Shown here piece by piece: positions 1 to 6,254 of a stretch of 18,950 nt of DNA. The notes beneath the pieces are model-generated. The model was not told the DNA's origin, did not search any database, and was given only the letters and a program-made list of their open reading frames with translations. Numbering within the stretch: the stretch's first letter is position 1; each line of letters opens with the position of its first letter. The DNA comes from Bacillota bacterium (GTDB lineage Bacteria > Bacillota > Clostridia > Christensenellales > Aristaeellaceae): contig JAEYQQ010000156.1 in the NCBI GenBank assembly GCA_023409955.1, positions 1 through 18,950 of the forward strand, in the 5' to 3' direction. The position numbers and the translations under genes are program-made.

Positions 1-1
1 A

Positions 2-136
2 ATGGCAGCCAAGTTCATTACCGGTGAAGCCACAAAGGCTGATTGGGAAAGCCATCTCACGAAGCTAAACGACATGGGCCTGCAGCGTGCGCTGGAAATC
101 CGACAAGCGGCATATGACCGCTTCATGGCTCGCTAA
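2..136 (+). CDS. C-terminal end of a carbohydrate ABC transporter solute-binding protein (5' part outside window)
   Basis: Only the last 44 codons are visible, open to the left edge and ending in TAA. The tail reads like the C-terminus of family 1 extracellular sugar-binding proteins of the LipO/YtcQ type: a FITGE segment, then a tryptophan-containing helix, 'LNDMGL', and a final 'IRQAAYDR' helix. In this family the motif is roughly KFI.GE...W......L..MGL......Q.AYDR. The two CUT1 permease genes directly downstream on the same strand support the call, because binding protein-LplB-YtcP is the usual gene order. It would capture an oligosaccharide outside the cell and deliver it to the permeases. 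Signal peptide and ligand-binding residues lie outside the window. Family assignment is by recognition of the tail only. Confidence 0.75.
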   Translation: MAAKFITGEATKADWESHLTKLNDMGLQRALEIRQAAYDRFMAR

Positions 137-167
137 TTGCCAGGATAGAATCCTGACTGTCCATTGC

Positions 168-210
168 AAATGGGCGGGGATCGCTTCTTCCTGAGGCGAT
201 CCCCCATTTT
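168..210 (+). terminator. Hairpin between binding-protein gene and permease genes (attenuator or mRNA-stabilising)
   Basis: GGGGATCGC (176-184) pairs perfectly with GCGATCCCC (196-204). An imperfect outer extension pairs AAATG with CATTT, and a short TTTT follows. It sits between the stop of the binding-protein gene and the ribosome binding site of the first permease. In such operons a hairpin here commonly lowers permease expression relative to binding protein, by partial termination or by protecting the upstream mRNA. The short T-tract argues for partial rather than full termination. Confidence 0.6.
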
Positions 211-238
211 GATACTGTAAACGGAAGGAACGATAAAT

Positions 239-1192
239 ATGACGAGAGCTCCTGCGATGGCAGTATACCCGCCACATAAGCGCGGGATTTTGCAAAGACT
301 CGCCAGGGATTTTAAACTGAACAAGTATAAGTACCTTATAATCATACCTGTGCTCATTATCTTGGCTATTTTCGCTTACAAGCCGATGTACGGTTTGATC
401 ATTGCTTTTAAAAACTACCGACCCAGACTTGGGATTGAAGGCAGCAAACCGGTCGGCTTTGACAACTTCGAAAATTTCTTTGGTGATGTGTATTTCGGGC
501 GACTCATGCGAAATACGCTATCTATCAGCCTTCTTAATATTTTATTTGGTTTTCCACTCCCGATCATGTTGGCGCTTTTGCTCAATGAGGTGCGCCGAAA
601 CAGCTTTAAACGTACAGTGCAGACTATAACATATATGCCGTATTTTGTATCTATGGTCGTTAGCTGTGCATTGGTACGTGTTTACTGCCAAAGCAATGGT
701 ATTTTTTCCAATATGCTTGTGTCACTAGGCGCCACGAGGCAAAACTTACTGACTAATCCAGCCTATTTTTACCCGATCTATATCATATCGGATTTATGGC
801 AATTCGTTGGTTGGAACTCGATTATCTATTTGGCTGCTCTATCAAGCATTGATCAAGAGCAGTACGAAGCAGCCCGTATTGATGGAGCGGGACGATTTAA
901 ACAGGTACTACACATTACCCTACCAGGCTTAATGCCGACTATTACGGTGCTGTTTATCCTGCGTATGGGAAGCGTGCTCAACGTTGGCTTTGAAAAAGTA
1001 TTGCTATTGTATTCAGAGGCAACCTATGAAGTAGCCGACGTCATATCTACCTACGTCTATCGGCGAGGCATCATGCAGGCGGATTACAGCTATGCCACAG
1101 CTGTTGGCTTGTTCAACTCTGTTGTCAATGTTGCTTTCTTAATAGCCGCCAATATGCTCAGTAAAAAATATACGGATTCCGCACTATTCTAA
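239..1192 (+). CDS. CUT1 sugar ABC transporter permease, LplB family
   Basis: A 317-residue inner-membrane permease of the binding-protein-dependent type, forming one half of the transmembrane pore. The N-terminus is basic. The first membrane helix is around residues 32-48, followed by 'KPMYGLIIAFKNY', typical of LplB proteins. Further hydrophobic helices lie near 93-116, 130-150, 177-200, 233-250 and 285-305. The EAA loop that docks on the ATPase is clear at residues 210-229 (EAARIDGAGRFKQVLHITLP). The ATG at 239 has a GGAAGGAA ribosome binding site 9 bases upstream. It is followed after 16 bp by the partner permease. No ATPase gene is present here, which is usual for CUT1 systems that share a distant MsmX-type ATPase. 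With the GH88 and oxidoreductase genes nearby, uronic-acid oligosaccharides are a plausible substrate (inference). Confidence 0.9.
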   Translation: MTRAPAMAVYPPHKRGILQRLARDFKLNKYKYLIIIPVLIILAIFAYKPMYGLIIAFKNYRPRLGIEGSKPVGFDNFENFFGDVYFGRLMRNTLSISLLNILFGFPLPIMLALLLNEVRRNSFKRTVQTITYMPYFVSMVVSCALVRVYCQSNGIFSNMLVSLGATRQNLLTNPAYFYPIYIISDLWQFVGWNSIIYLAALSSIDQEQYEAARIDGAGRFKQVLHITLPGLMPTITVLFILRMGSVLNVGFEKVLLLYSEATYEVADVISTYVYRRGIMQADYSYATAVGLFNSVVNVAFLIAANMLSKKYTDSALF

Positions 1193-1208
1193 AGGAGGGG
1201 GAGAGAAC

Positions 1209-2108
1209 ATGGTAAGCCATAAAGTCGCAATTAAGTACGATACAACCGGCGAAAGAGCGTTCAGTTTCTTCAACATTCTGTTCCTCATTCTCCTTTGTTT
1301 AGTTACTGCGTATCCTGTCTATTACGTATTCTGCGCTTCCTTTAGTGAAAATGTCAAACTTCTTCAAAACCCCGGCTTTATGCTGTTTCCGCAAGGTTGG
1401 AATACTGCTGCATACCGCTTGGCTTTTACTCATCCCCTTTTGTCCAGCGGTTACAAAAACACGCTGACCATAATGGCTATCGCTCTACCGCTAAACATTA
1501 TTTTGACACTGTTTTGCGGATACTTTCTGGCTGGGCGGAATATCATGTTCAAAAAACCGATCATGGCTGTCATCATGTTCACAATGTTTTTTAACGGCGG
1601 CATGATTCCGAATTATTTGAACGTAGATTCTCTAGGGCTGAAGAATACACTTTGGGCATTAATCCTACCAGGTGCCATTAGTGTATACAATTCTATCATC
1701 TGTAAAACTGCTATTGAAGCAGTTCCTGACAGCTTGTCTGAATCAGCTTATATCGACGGCGCAAATGATCTGAGAGTACTCTTTCAAATCGTACTGCCTC
1801 TTATTACTCCAACTATCGCGGTGCTGCTTTTGTATTATGGTGTAGCACATTGGAACAGTTGGTTTGCTGCCTCTATTTATATTACAGATAATAAAAATAT
1901 GCCAATTCAAAATGTGTTGCGTAGTGTACTGATCGCCAATTCCAACGTTCTAAACGCAGCCGCAACCGATGAAGATCGTATTAATGAGTTTGCAGAAACC
2001 ATCAAGTATGCCGCCATTATTATTTCTACAGTCCCCGTTTTGCTCATCTATCCTTTCGTTCAGAAGTATTTTGTTAAGGGTGTCATGATCGGTGCTGTCA
2101 AGGGGTGA
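1209..2108 (+). CDS. CUT1 sugar ABC transporter permease, YtcP/LplC family
   Basis: A 299-residue second permease subunit. The first membrane helix (about 20-41) is followed by 'CASFSEN', then 'NTLTI' at the start of the transporter core; later helices are near 95-108, 117-130, 147-165, 200-215 and 266-285. The EAA loop is at residues 178-198 (ESAYIDGANDLRVLFQIVLPL). The stretch 'HWNSWFAASIYI' and the C-terminus 'QKYFVKGVMIGAVKG' are characteristic of YtcP-type subunits. The ATG at 1209 has an AAAGGAGGGGG ribosome binding site immediately after the stop of the first permease, so the two are translated from one mRNA. Length is normal for the family (about 290-300). It is the last gene of this plus-strand operon; a hairpin follows at 2122. 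Confidence 0.9.
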   Translation: MVSHKVAIKYDTTGERAFSFFNILFLILLCLVTAYPVYYVFCASFSENVKLLQNPGFMLFPQGWNTAAYRLAFTHPLLSSGYKNTLTIMAIALPLNIILTLFCGYFLAGRNIMFKKPIMAVIMFTMFFNGGMIPNYLNVDSLGLKNTLWALILPGAISVYNSIICKTAIEAVPDSLSESAYIDGANDLRVLFQIVLPLITPTIAVLLLYYGVAHWNSWFAASIYITDNKNMPIQNVLRSVLIANSNVLNAAATDEDRINEFAETIKYAAIIISTVPVLLIYPFVQKYFVKGVMIGAVKG

Positions 2109-2121
2109 CAACAACCATCTT

Positions 2122-2157
2122 AAATGCTGCATCTCATTCCTATGAGCCGCAGCATTT
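2122..2157 (+). terminator. Terminator of the sugar-permease operon
   Basis: AAATGCTGC (2122-2130) pairs perfectly with GCAGCATTT (2149-2157). An inner stem CTCA/TGAG (2133-2136 with 2143-2146) is separated from it by a small internal loop. It starts 13 bp after the stop of the second permease. The T-tract is short (ATTTATA), so termination may be incomplete; a second hairpin at 2255 backs it up. Confidence 0.65.
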
Positions 2158-2254
2158 ATAGTAGAGTGCTTATAAAAGTTTGCAGATAATGTGTTGTAAC
2201 CACAATCAGCAAAAAGGTATTCCCTATTAAGTATACATGGAAATGATCAGATAG

Positions 2255-2290
2255 TAAAACAGCGGGGCAATATAAGGCCTCGCTGTTTTA
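2255..2290. terminator. Bidirectional terminator between convergent operons
   Basis: TAAAACAGCG (2255-2264) pairs with CGCTGTTTTA (2281-2290). The stem continues through G-T and G-C pairs to a loop of about 8 bases. Each strand has A-rich bases before and T-rich bases after the stem, so it can act in both directions. It lies 24 bp past the GH88 stop codon and closes the minus-strand oxidoreductase-GH88 operon, and also backs up the plus-strand permease operon. Confidence 0.8.
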
Positions 2291-2314
2291 TACTGTTACT
2301 TAATTACTTGGTCT

Positions 2315-3475
2315 TCATGGGTTCGCCATTTTAAGCAACGGCCTCCACAACAATCTTTCTTCACCATTCAAACGGCGTATACCTTCAATAAAAAAGTAAT
2401 CTCCGTAGTTCATAGCAATGTGGTGGCCTGGCACATCATGATAAGCTGACGTGCACATGGTTAGGATGGCAGGAGTGCTATGGGTCCAGTCGGAGCACTT
2501 CTCATCCATGGCCTTGAGCATATTGATGGCTGCGTTCCGGTAATGCTCAGTAAAAGGATCGTCTCCCAGGGCATTTGCAAGTTCCAACAAGCCGCAGGCT
2601 GCAATTCCGCCGGCACAATTGTCCTTCAGATCCGGTTCAGCTGGCTGTTTAAAGTCAACTGGAGGAATATGATCCGCGGGTATATGGGCAAGGAAGTAAT
2701 CAGCCACCCTGCGAGCTGTATCCATAAAGGACTGTTCACCAGTGTACACATAACTTAGCATAAAGCCATACAGTGCCCAGCCCTGCCCACGTGACCAGCT
2801 GGTGCCAGGTGCATAACCTTGACCGGTAGGTGTATCTACCACAGCGCCTGTGTCCGGATTAAAGCATACGATGTGATGAGAAGAGCCATCTTCGCGGATA
2901 AAATGCTTCTGGGCTGTATGTGCATGCTGGATAGCAATCTTGCTATATCTGGGGTCTCCAGTATATTGGCTGGCATAGTGCAATAGAGGCAGGTTCATCA
3001 TGGTATCAATAATCGACCAGCCTTCACGGCCTTCGCCATTCCAAGCCCGGATGAATCCATTGATGTTATAACGTCCAGCCAGCATGTTGGCGCAGAATAA
3101 GGTTCTTACCAGACTGTCTTTATTCCCATCAATGGCATAACGCACACCACTGTTGATAAGCCACATAAAGCCCACGTCATGGTGCAAGGTTAGTACATCC
3201 CTAAGGGCTTCATCCATCATGATTTCGGAACGTTCCGCTTCTTTACGGTAGCAGTCATCACCTGTTTCAAGGTACATTTGCCACATTTCTGCTGGCCAAA
3301 AGCCATTGGTCCACCATGTGATTCCGGGCGTTGTCCACTTGCCATCCTTTACACTGTAGGGTATGCCGTTGAGTTCCTGCGCTTTTTCAATACCGTAGCG
3401 CATTTTGTTGTCCATTTTGGCAAGCACATGTTTTACCCATTGTTCAGTGGTGGCATCCAATCGAGTTTGGGTCAT
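2315..3475 (-). CDS. GH88 family unsaturated glucuronyl hydrolase
   Basis: A 386-residue protein with the (alpha/alpha)6-barrel motifs of glycoside hydrolase family 88. These enzymes hydrate the double bond of the non-reducing-end unsaturated uronic acid left by polysaccharide lyases and so release it from the oligosaccharide. The catalytic aspartates of the family correspond to Asp100 in 'LHHDVGF' and Asp157 in 'SIIDTMMNLPLL'. The substrate-site motif 'TSWSRGQGWALYGF' is at residues 225-238. No signal peptide is visible (N-terminus MTQTRLDATTEQW), so it acts in the cytoplasm on imported oligosaccharides. The start has AGGAGG 9 bases upstream. It is second in an operon behind the Gfo/Idh/MocA gene (64-bp gap) and converges on the CUT1 permeases, which may supply its substrate. 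GH105 is the nearest alternative family, but the motifs fit GH88 better. Confidence 0.9.
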   Translation of the reverse strand: MTQTRLDATTEQWVKHVLAKMDNKMRYGIEKAQELNGIPYSVKDGKWTTPGITWWTNGFWPAEMWQMYLETGDDCYRKEAERSEIMMDEALRDVLTLHHDVGFMWLINSGVRYAIDGNKDSLVRTLFCANMLAGRYNINGFIRAWNGEGREGWSIIDTMMNLPLLHYASQYTGDPRYSKIAIQHAHTAQKHFIREDGSSHHIVCFNPDTGAVVDTPTGQGYAPGTSWSRGQGWALYGFMLSYVYTGEQSFMDTARRVADYFLAHIPADHIPPVDFKQPAEPDLKDNCAGGIAACGLLELANALGDDPFTEHYRNAAINMLKAMDEKCSDWTHSTPAILTMCTSAYHDVPGHHIAMNYGDYFFIEGIRRLNGEERLLWRPLLKMANP

Positions 3476-3502
3476 TGTTTACATCCTCCTATAAACATTC
3501 AC

Positions 3503-3515
3503 CGGGCGACGCCCG
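3503..3515 (-). other. Small intercistronic hairpin
   Basis: CGGGC (3503-3507) and GCCCG (3511-3515) form a short GC-rich stem with a 3-base loop in the 64-bp gap between the oxidoreductase stop and the GH88 ribosome binding site. No T-tract follows on the minus strand, so it is not a typical terminator. It could be an mRNA processing or stabilising element; the function is unproven. Confidence 0.35.
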
Positions 3516-3539
3516 ATTCTAGCCAACATGAAAGGCAAA

Positions 3540-4529
3540 CTACCTGCCATAAATTTTCAGCATGGTATCTACGCTGTCCTTTACCTGTTCAAGGCCAATA
3601 GGTACAGGTTTTGACTCCAGAAGGGCATCATAATAAGCCCGAATACAAGGAACATGAGCCGCACCCCAATAATCCCTAGACAGAGAAAGGTTATGCTGAT
3701 ATTCAAATCTTTCTTCTTTGCCAGTATTCATATGTAAGGTCAAAACATCCTTTTCCATACGCATGATTGCATTTTCACACTCGATCTCAACAAGCACTGG
3801 TGAATTTGCACAGTAAGCATTGGTAGCATAGAAAAGAACAGGCGCACCATGAATCGTCATATATGCTTCTACCGTATCTTCTACCTCAATCACGCCTTGC
3901 AAGTGCCGATTTGCTGTAGATGATGCTACATGTTCCGGTTTGCCTAGCAAATACACCAACAGATCAAGGGTATGTATGGCCTGGTTGATCAGTACACCAC
4001 CGCCCTCGGTCTTAAGGCATCCCCGCCAACCACTTTGGGTATAGTACTCCTTGCCACGGCTCCATGTGACAAATGCCCGAGCCCCAAGCACCTTACCTAG
4101 ATTTCCACTCTTAAGCAACTCTTTGATCTTTTGAACGCTTCCGTTATATCTATTCTGGAAGCAGACACCCACCTGCACTGCCTCTGCCGTATTCACAAGG
4201 GATAGCCACTGCTCTCTATCGATAACCGGTGGCTTTTCTGTAAACACGTGTATGCCATGTGAAGCAGCCAATGCCGCCATAGGTGCATGTAAATGATGCG
4301 GTGTACACAGATGCACTACATCAATATGGTGGTTATCAAGCAGCTCCTCCATTGATGCATATGCATTTGCACCGTTTTCTGCGGCAAGCTTTTGCGCACG
4401 TTCAAACTTTAAATCGGCACATGCGGTAAGCTCTACATCCTGCATTAAAGCGAGTGCACAGGCATGAACAGACGCAATTGCACCACATCCGATAATAGCG
4501 GCATGAAGCAAATAATCACGACCTTTCAT
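3540..4529 (-). CDS. Gfo/Idh/MocA family NAD(P)-dependent oxidoreductase
   Basis: A 329-residue cytoplasmic dehydrogenase when begun at the ATG at 4529 (MKGRDYLL). The N-terminal Rossmann fold begins at once with the nucleotide-binding motif 'IIGCGAIA' (residues 12-19). 'FTEKPP' at about 96-101 carries the family EKP lysine. 'EGGGVLINQAIHTLD' (175-189) holds the His/Asp of the C-terminal sugar-binding domain. The frame stays open upstream to an ATG at 4652, but those 41 residues lie before the Rossmann fold and do not resemble the family. The 4529 start has no clear ribosome binding site, so the start is uncertain; ATGs at 4544 and 4550 are also possible. It leads the operon with GH88 and probably oxidises or epimerises a sugar or uronate from that pathway. 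The substrate cannot be read from sequence. Confidence 0.85.
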   Translation of the reverse strand: MKGRDYLLHAAIIGCGAIASVHACALALMQDVELTACADLKFERAQKLAAENGANAYASMEELLDNHHIDVVHLCTPHHLHAPMAALAASHGIHVFTEKPPVIDREQWLSLVNTAEAVQVGVCFQNRYNGSVQKIKELLKSGNLGKVLGARAFVTWSRGKEYYTQSGWRGCLKTEGGGVLINQAIHTLDLLVYLLGKPEHVASSTANRHLQGVIEVEDTVEAYMTIHGAPVLFYATNAYCANSPVLVEIECENAIMRMEKDVLTLHMNTGKEERFEYQHNLSLSRDYWGAAHVPCIRAYYDALLESKPVPIGLEQVKDSVDTMLKIYGR

Positions 4530-4571
4530 TAATTGGGCATACATAACCATATCATTTACTAATACTAAAGT

Positions 4572-4581
4572 CTTGTACAAG
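4572..4581. promoter_or_regulatory. Possible operator: 10-bp perfect palindrome CTTGTACAAG
   Basis: A perfect palindrome lies about 45 bp upstream of the preferred oxidoreductase start and is followed on the plus strand by GTATACAA, which repeats part of the half-site. TTGTACAA-like palindromes are typical targets of GntR-family repressors, so this may control the oxidoreductase-GH88 operon. No regulator gene for it is in the window, and I could not assign a convincing minus-strand promoter around it. If translation began at 4652 it would be inside the coding region. Confidence 0.3.
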
Positions 4582-4734
4582 TATACAACCATGATAATGG
4601 AAAAACCATTGCACAGCGTAACCTTTATATTGCCTTTTGCACCATAGTTCATTGAATTGAGCTATACTCCCTAATGCATTAAAAAATCTTGCTCTGGCAA
4701 AACTTTTGCTATTAAGAAAAGGAGCGATTGCATA

Positions 4735-4965
4735 ATGAGTACCACCAATGGTATGGGTTCGGGAAGTGATATGCCCATAGGCCTGGGAATGCTGCTTATG
4801 GAGGATCAGCTGGCTTTTTCAAGGTTTGGCGCCATGAGCTTGGATGAAAAGAAACAAATCATTAAGTATGTGGAAAGTGGTATTGACGGCGAAGATGCTA
4901 AAAGGCGTATTAGTCACACTGTTAAATGTTTGCACGATGGTGTGCCAGGGTTTTATCTGATGTAA
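4735..4965 (+). CDS. Small uncharacterised protein (76 aa)
   Basis: A short gene with a good ribosome binding site (AAAAGGAGC, 11 bases before the ATG) and its own terminator at 4994, so it is probably real. The product has a Gly/Ser/Met-rich start, then 'MPIGLGMLLMEDQLAFSRFGAMSLDEKKQIIKY', and ends 'CLHDGVPGFYLM'. The pattern of a glycine-methionine segment, then a helix with an aromatic residue, then 'MS..EK..II' recalls short Clostridia proteins annotated only as hypothetical; this is a recollection, not a search. There is no signal peptide or clear membrane helix, and one cysteine (Cys65). It is transcribed divergently from the oxidoreductase gene and precedes the ferredoxin gene by about 400 bp. 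No function can be assigned. Confidence 0.7.
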   Translation: MSTTNGMGSGSDMPIGLGMLLMEDQLAFSRFGAMSLDEKKQIIKYVESGIDGEDAKRRISHTVKCLHDGVPGFYLM

Positions 4966-4993
4966 GATTCTTGTGATAAATACAAGCTACTTT

Positions 4994-5026
4994 AAGCCGG
5001 CAGAACACATGATCTACCGGCTTTTT
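4994..5026 (+). terminator. Intrinsic terminator after the 76-aa gene
   Basis: AAGCCGG (4994-5000) pairs with CCGGCTT (5017-5023). An inner AGA/TCT stem extends it (5002-5004 with 5013-5015). The run TTTTT (5022-5026) follows directly. This is a standard Rho-independent terminator 28 bp after the stop codon and supports the small gene as a separate transcript. Confidence 0.85.
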
Positions 5027-5377
5027 CTTGCCACTTTTATTTATTTACCATAACTTAAAAATCGTTTTTTGCGTAATAAATGAATGATGCTATAGTCAGG
5101 GTGGTTACCATTTATGATGACAATTGTACGCTTTTTGCAGTTATAGATAAGGCGGTGCTTGTTGATTCAACTCGCAAAGGCATTCATATGGAACCAATAA
5201 CCTTCTTTCGCGAATGCCCCGTCCAACTCAGAACAACTGAGCTCTCTTTACCGACGGCTGATTAAGTCCCCTTTTATGCATAAATGGTTAGCTTTGGGTA
5301 ATACTCTACATGGTACGCAATAATGAATCATAGGTAATTATCACCTTGCATAATCAAACTTTTTAGGAGGAGATACA
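5027..5377 (+). other. Intergenic region without a convincing gene; ferredoxin leader
   Basis: Between the terminator and the ferredoxin gene no ORF has a ribosome binding site. A possible promoter TTGCGT (5069-5074), 16 bp, TATAGT (5091-5096) would give the ferredoxin an unusually long leader of about 275 bases. The leader holds a small hairpin CTCAG-AACAA-CTGAG (5227-5241) and a distant inverted match GGCATTC/GAATGCC (5179-5185 and 5212-5218). I recognise no known riboswitch. A 61-codon open frame at 5080-5265 lacks any ribosome binding site and protein-like composition. Confidence 0.4.
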
Positions 5378-5572
5378 ATGAAAGCGTACATCAACCGCGA
5401 AGGCTGTATAGCATGTGAGGTATGCGCTTCAACATGCCCTGAAGCATTCCGCATGTCATATGATGGCCTAGCTGAAGTATATGTTGAAACCATTCCTAAA
5501 GCAGTTGAAGAGTTGGCTATAAAGGCGCAAGAAAATTGTCCCGTATCTGTTATTACCGTTAATGATGATTGA
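5378..5572 (+). CDS. Single-cluster [4Fe-4S] ferredoxin
   Basis: A 64-residue soluble electron carrier. 'CIACEVCASTCP' gives Cys10, Cys13 and Cys16, and the remote 'NCPVSVI' gives Cys54. These are the four ligands of one cubane cluster in monocluster ferredoxins such as that of Thermotoga maritima. Cys20 is also present; in the Thermotoga protein the matching cysteine forms a disulfide, but its partner position is valine here (Val43), so Cys20 is probably free. The ATG has AGGAGGAG 6 bases upstream. The acidic surface (many Glu/Asp) is normal for the family. It appears monocistronic, with the small 76-aa gene before it and an IS200-like element after it. The redox partner is unknown. Length is typical (about 60). 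Confidence 0.93.
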   Translation: MKAYINREGCIACEVCASTCPEAFRMSYDGLAEVYVETIPKAVEELAIKAQENCPVSVITVNDD

Positions 5573-5664
5573 TGAGCTTCTCTTCTAATGGAAAATTGAT
5601 AGTACACAGCTCAAAAAGAGTTTAATCCACCATGTCTTAAGCTGATTGACATGTAAATAATGAT

Positions 5665-5683
5665 CCCCCGGCAAAGCCGGGGG
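5665..5683. repeat. IS200-like right-end hairpin
   Basis: A perfect 8-bp GC-rich stem with an AAA loop, downstream of tnpA on the minus strand. In the IS200/IS605 family, subterminal hairpins are the single-stranded structures recognised by TnpA. It has no long T-tract, but it may still slow transcription leaving the ferredoxin gene. Confidence 0.75.
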
Positions 5684-5713
5684 TATTTCATATGCGGACG
5701 AAGCCCTTATCTT

Positions 5714-5816
5714 CTGGCAACGCCTGAAGGCGTACTCAACGGTCGCCAGCCGCAAAAGATTGTTACTGGCTGCTCCTAAAGGAGCGACTGTTACTGGCTA
5801 CCCCTTAAAGGGGTCC
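5714..5816. repeat. Three covarying mini-hairpins, two in a 28-bp tandem repeat
   Basis: Three 14-15 base hairpins follow CTGGC(A/T): ACGCC-TGAA-GGCGT (5720-5733), GCTCC-TAAA-GGAGC (5772-5785, loop included) and ACCCC-TTAA-GGGGT (5800-5814). Their stems differ in sequence but keep full pairing. The last two sit in direct repeats beginning TGTTACTGGCT at 5761 and 5789, exactly 28 bp apart. The third overlaps the end of the tnpA frame. GCCAG (5745-5749) can also pair with the CTGGC copies on either side, so larger alternative folds are possible. They form the 3' untranslated part of tnpA and probably belong to the right end of the element. Confidence 0.6.
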
Positions 5817-6249
5817 ATATACTCCTTGATGCTAATTTGGTCTGTTATCTGATCTTCTTGCAGTTGGGTACGTATGTATTCAGCAATCTTTGCTTTGTTC
5901 TTCCCCACCGTGTCTACATAAAACCCTCGGCACCAGAATGTTCTATTCCCGTATTTGTACTTCAGATTTGCGTGCCGTTCAAATATTAGCAGCGTGCTCT
6001 TCCCCTTTAGAAAACCCACAAACCCTGATACACTCATCTTGGGCGGTATCTCAACCAGCATGAGCACATGATCTGGGCATAGCTCGGCTTCTATGATTTG
6101 CACGCTTTCCTATTACACAATTCCCGTAGTATCTTTCCTATTTCTTCTCTTAACTGCCCGAATACGATTTTCCTTCGATACTTGGGTGCAAACACCAGAT
6201 GATATTTGCAGTTCCATTTCGTATGTGCTAAACTCTTGTTGTCTTCCAT
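5798..6249 (-). pseudogene. tnpA: IS200-type transposase TnpA, frameshifted and with mutated HUH motif
   Basis: Two frames together give the whole Y1 HUH transposase. The first part, 6249-6091 (52 codons), begins MEDNKSLAHTKWNCKYHLVF, matching the IS200 N-terminus, and has AAAGGAGG 8 bases upstream. It runs out of frame near 6105, where one G seems to be lost from the expected AAAGGCGTG. The second part, 6103-5798, carries the rest: 'CPDHVLMLV', 'LKGKS', 'HANLKYKYGNRTFWCRG' and 'EYIRTQ', whose tyrosine is the likely catalytic residue. The HUH motif should read HVH but is HVL (codon at 6064-6062 is CTC instead of a His codon), so metal binding should fail even if the frame were restored. The element is therefore unlikely to move by its own protein. 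A programmed -1 frameshift is unlikely, since no usual slippery heptamer is present. Confidence 0.85.
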
Positions 6250-6254
6250 GATTT

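Noticed and set aside
4530..4652. N-terminal 41-residue extension of the oxidoreductase
   Set aside because: The extension precedes the Rossmann fold, does not look like family sequence, and contains the palindrome; however, the ATG at 4529 has no clear ribosome binding site, so some doubt remains.
5080..5265. Possible 61-residue protein in the gap before the ferredoxin gene
   Set aside because: No ribosome binding site before the ATG and no recognisable pattern; the putative promoter overlaps its start.
5665..5816. CRISPR-like array
   Set aside because: The repeats are hairpins of different sequence at uneven spacing with no constant repeat and unique spacers, and no cas genes are present.
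6091..6110. Programmed -1 frameshift in tnpA
   Set aside because: The site lacks a usual slippery heptamer, IS200-type tnpA genes are normally single frame, and the HUH histidine is also lost, so decay is the simpler reading.
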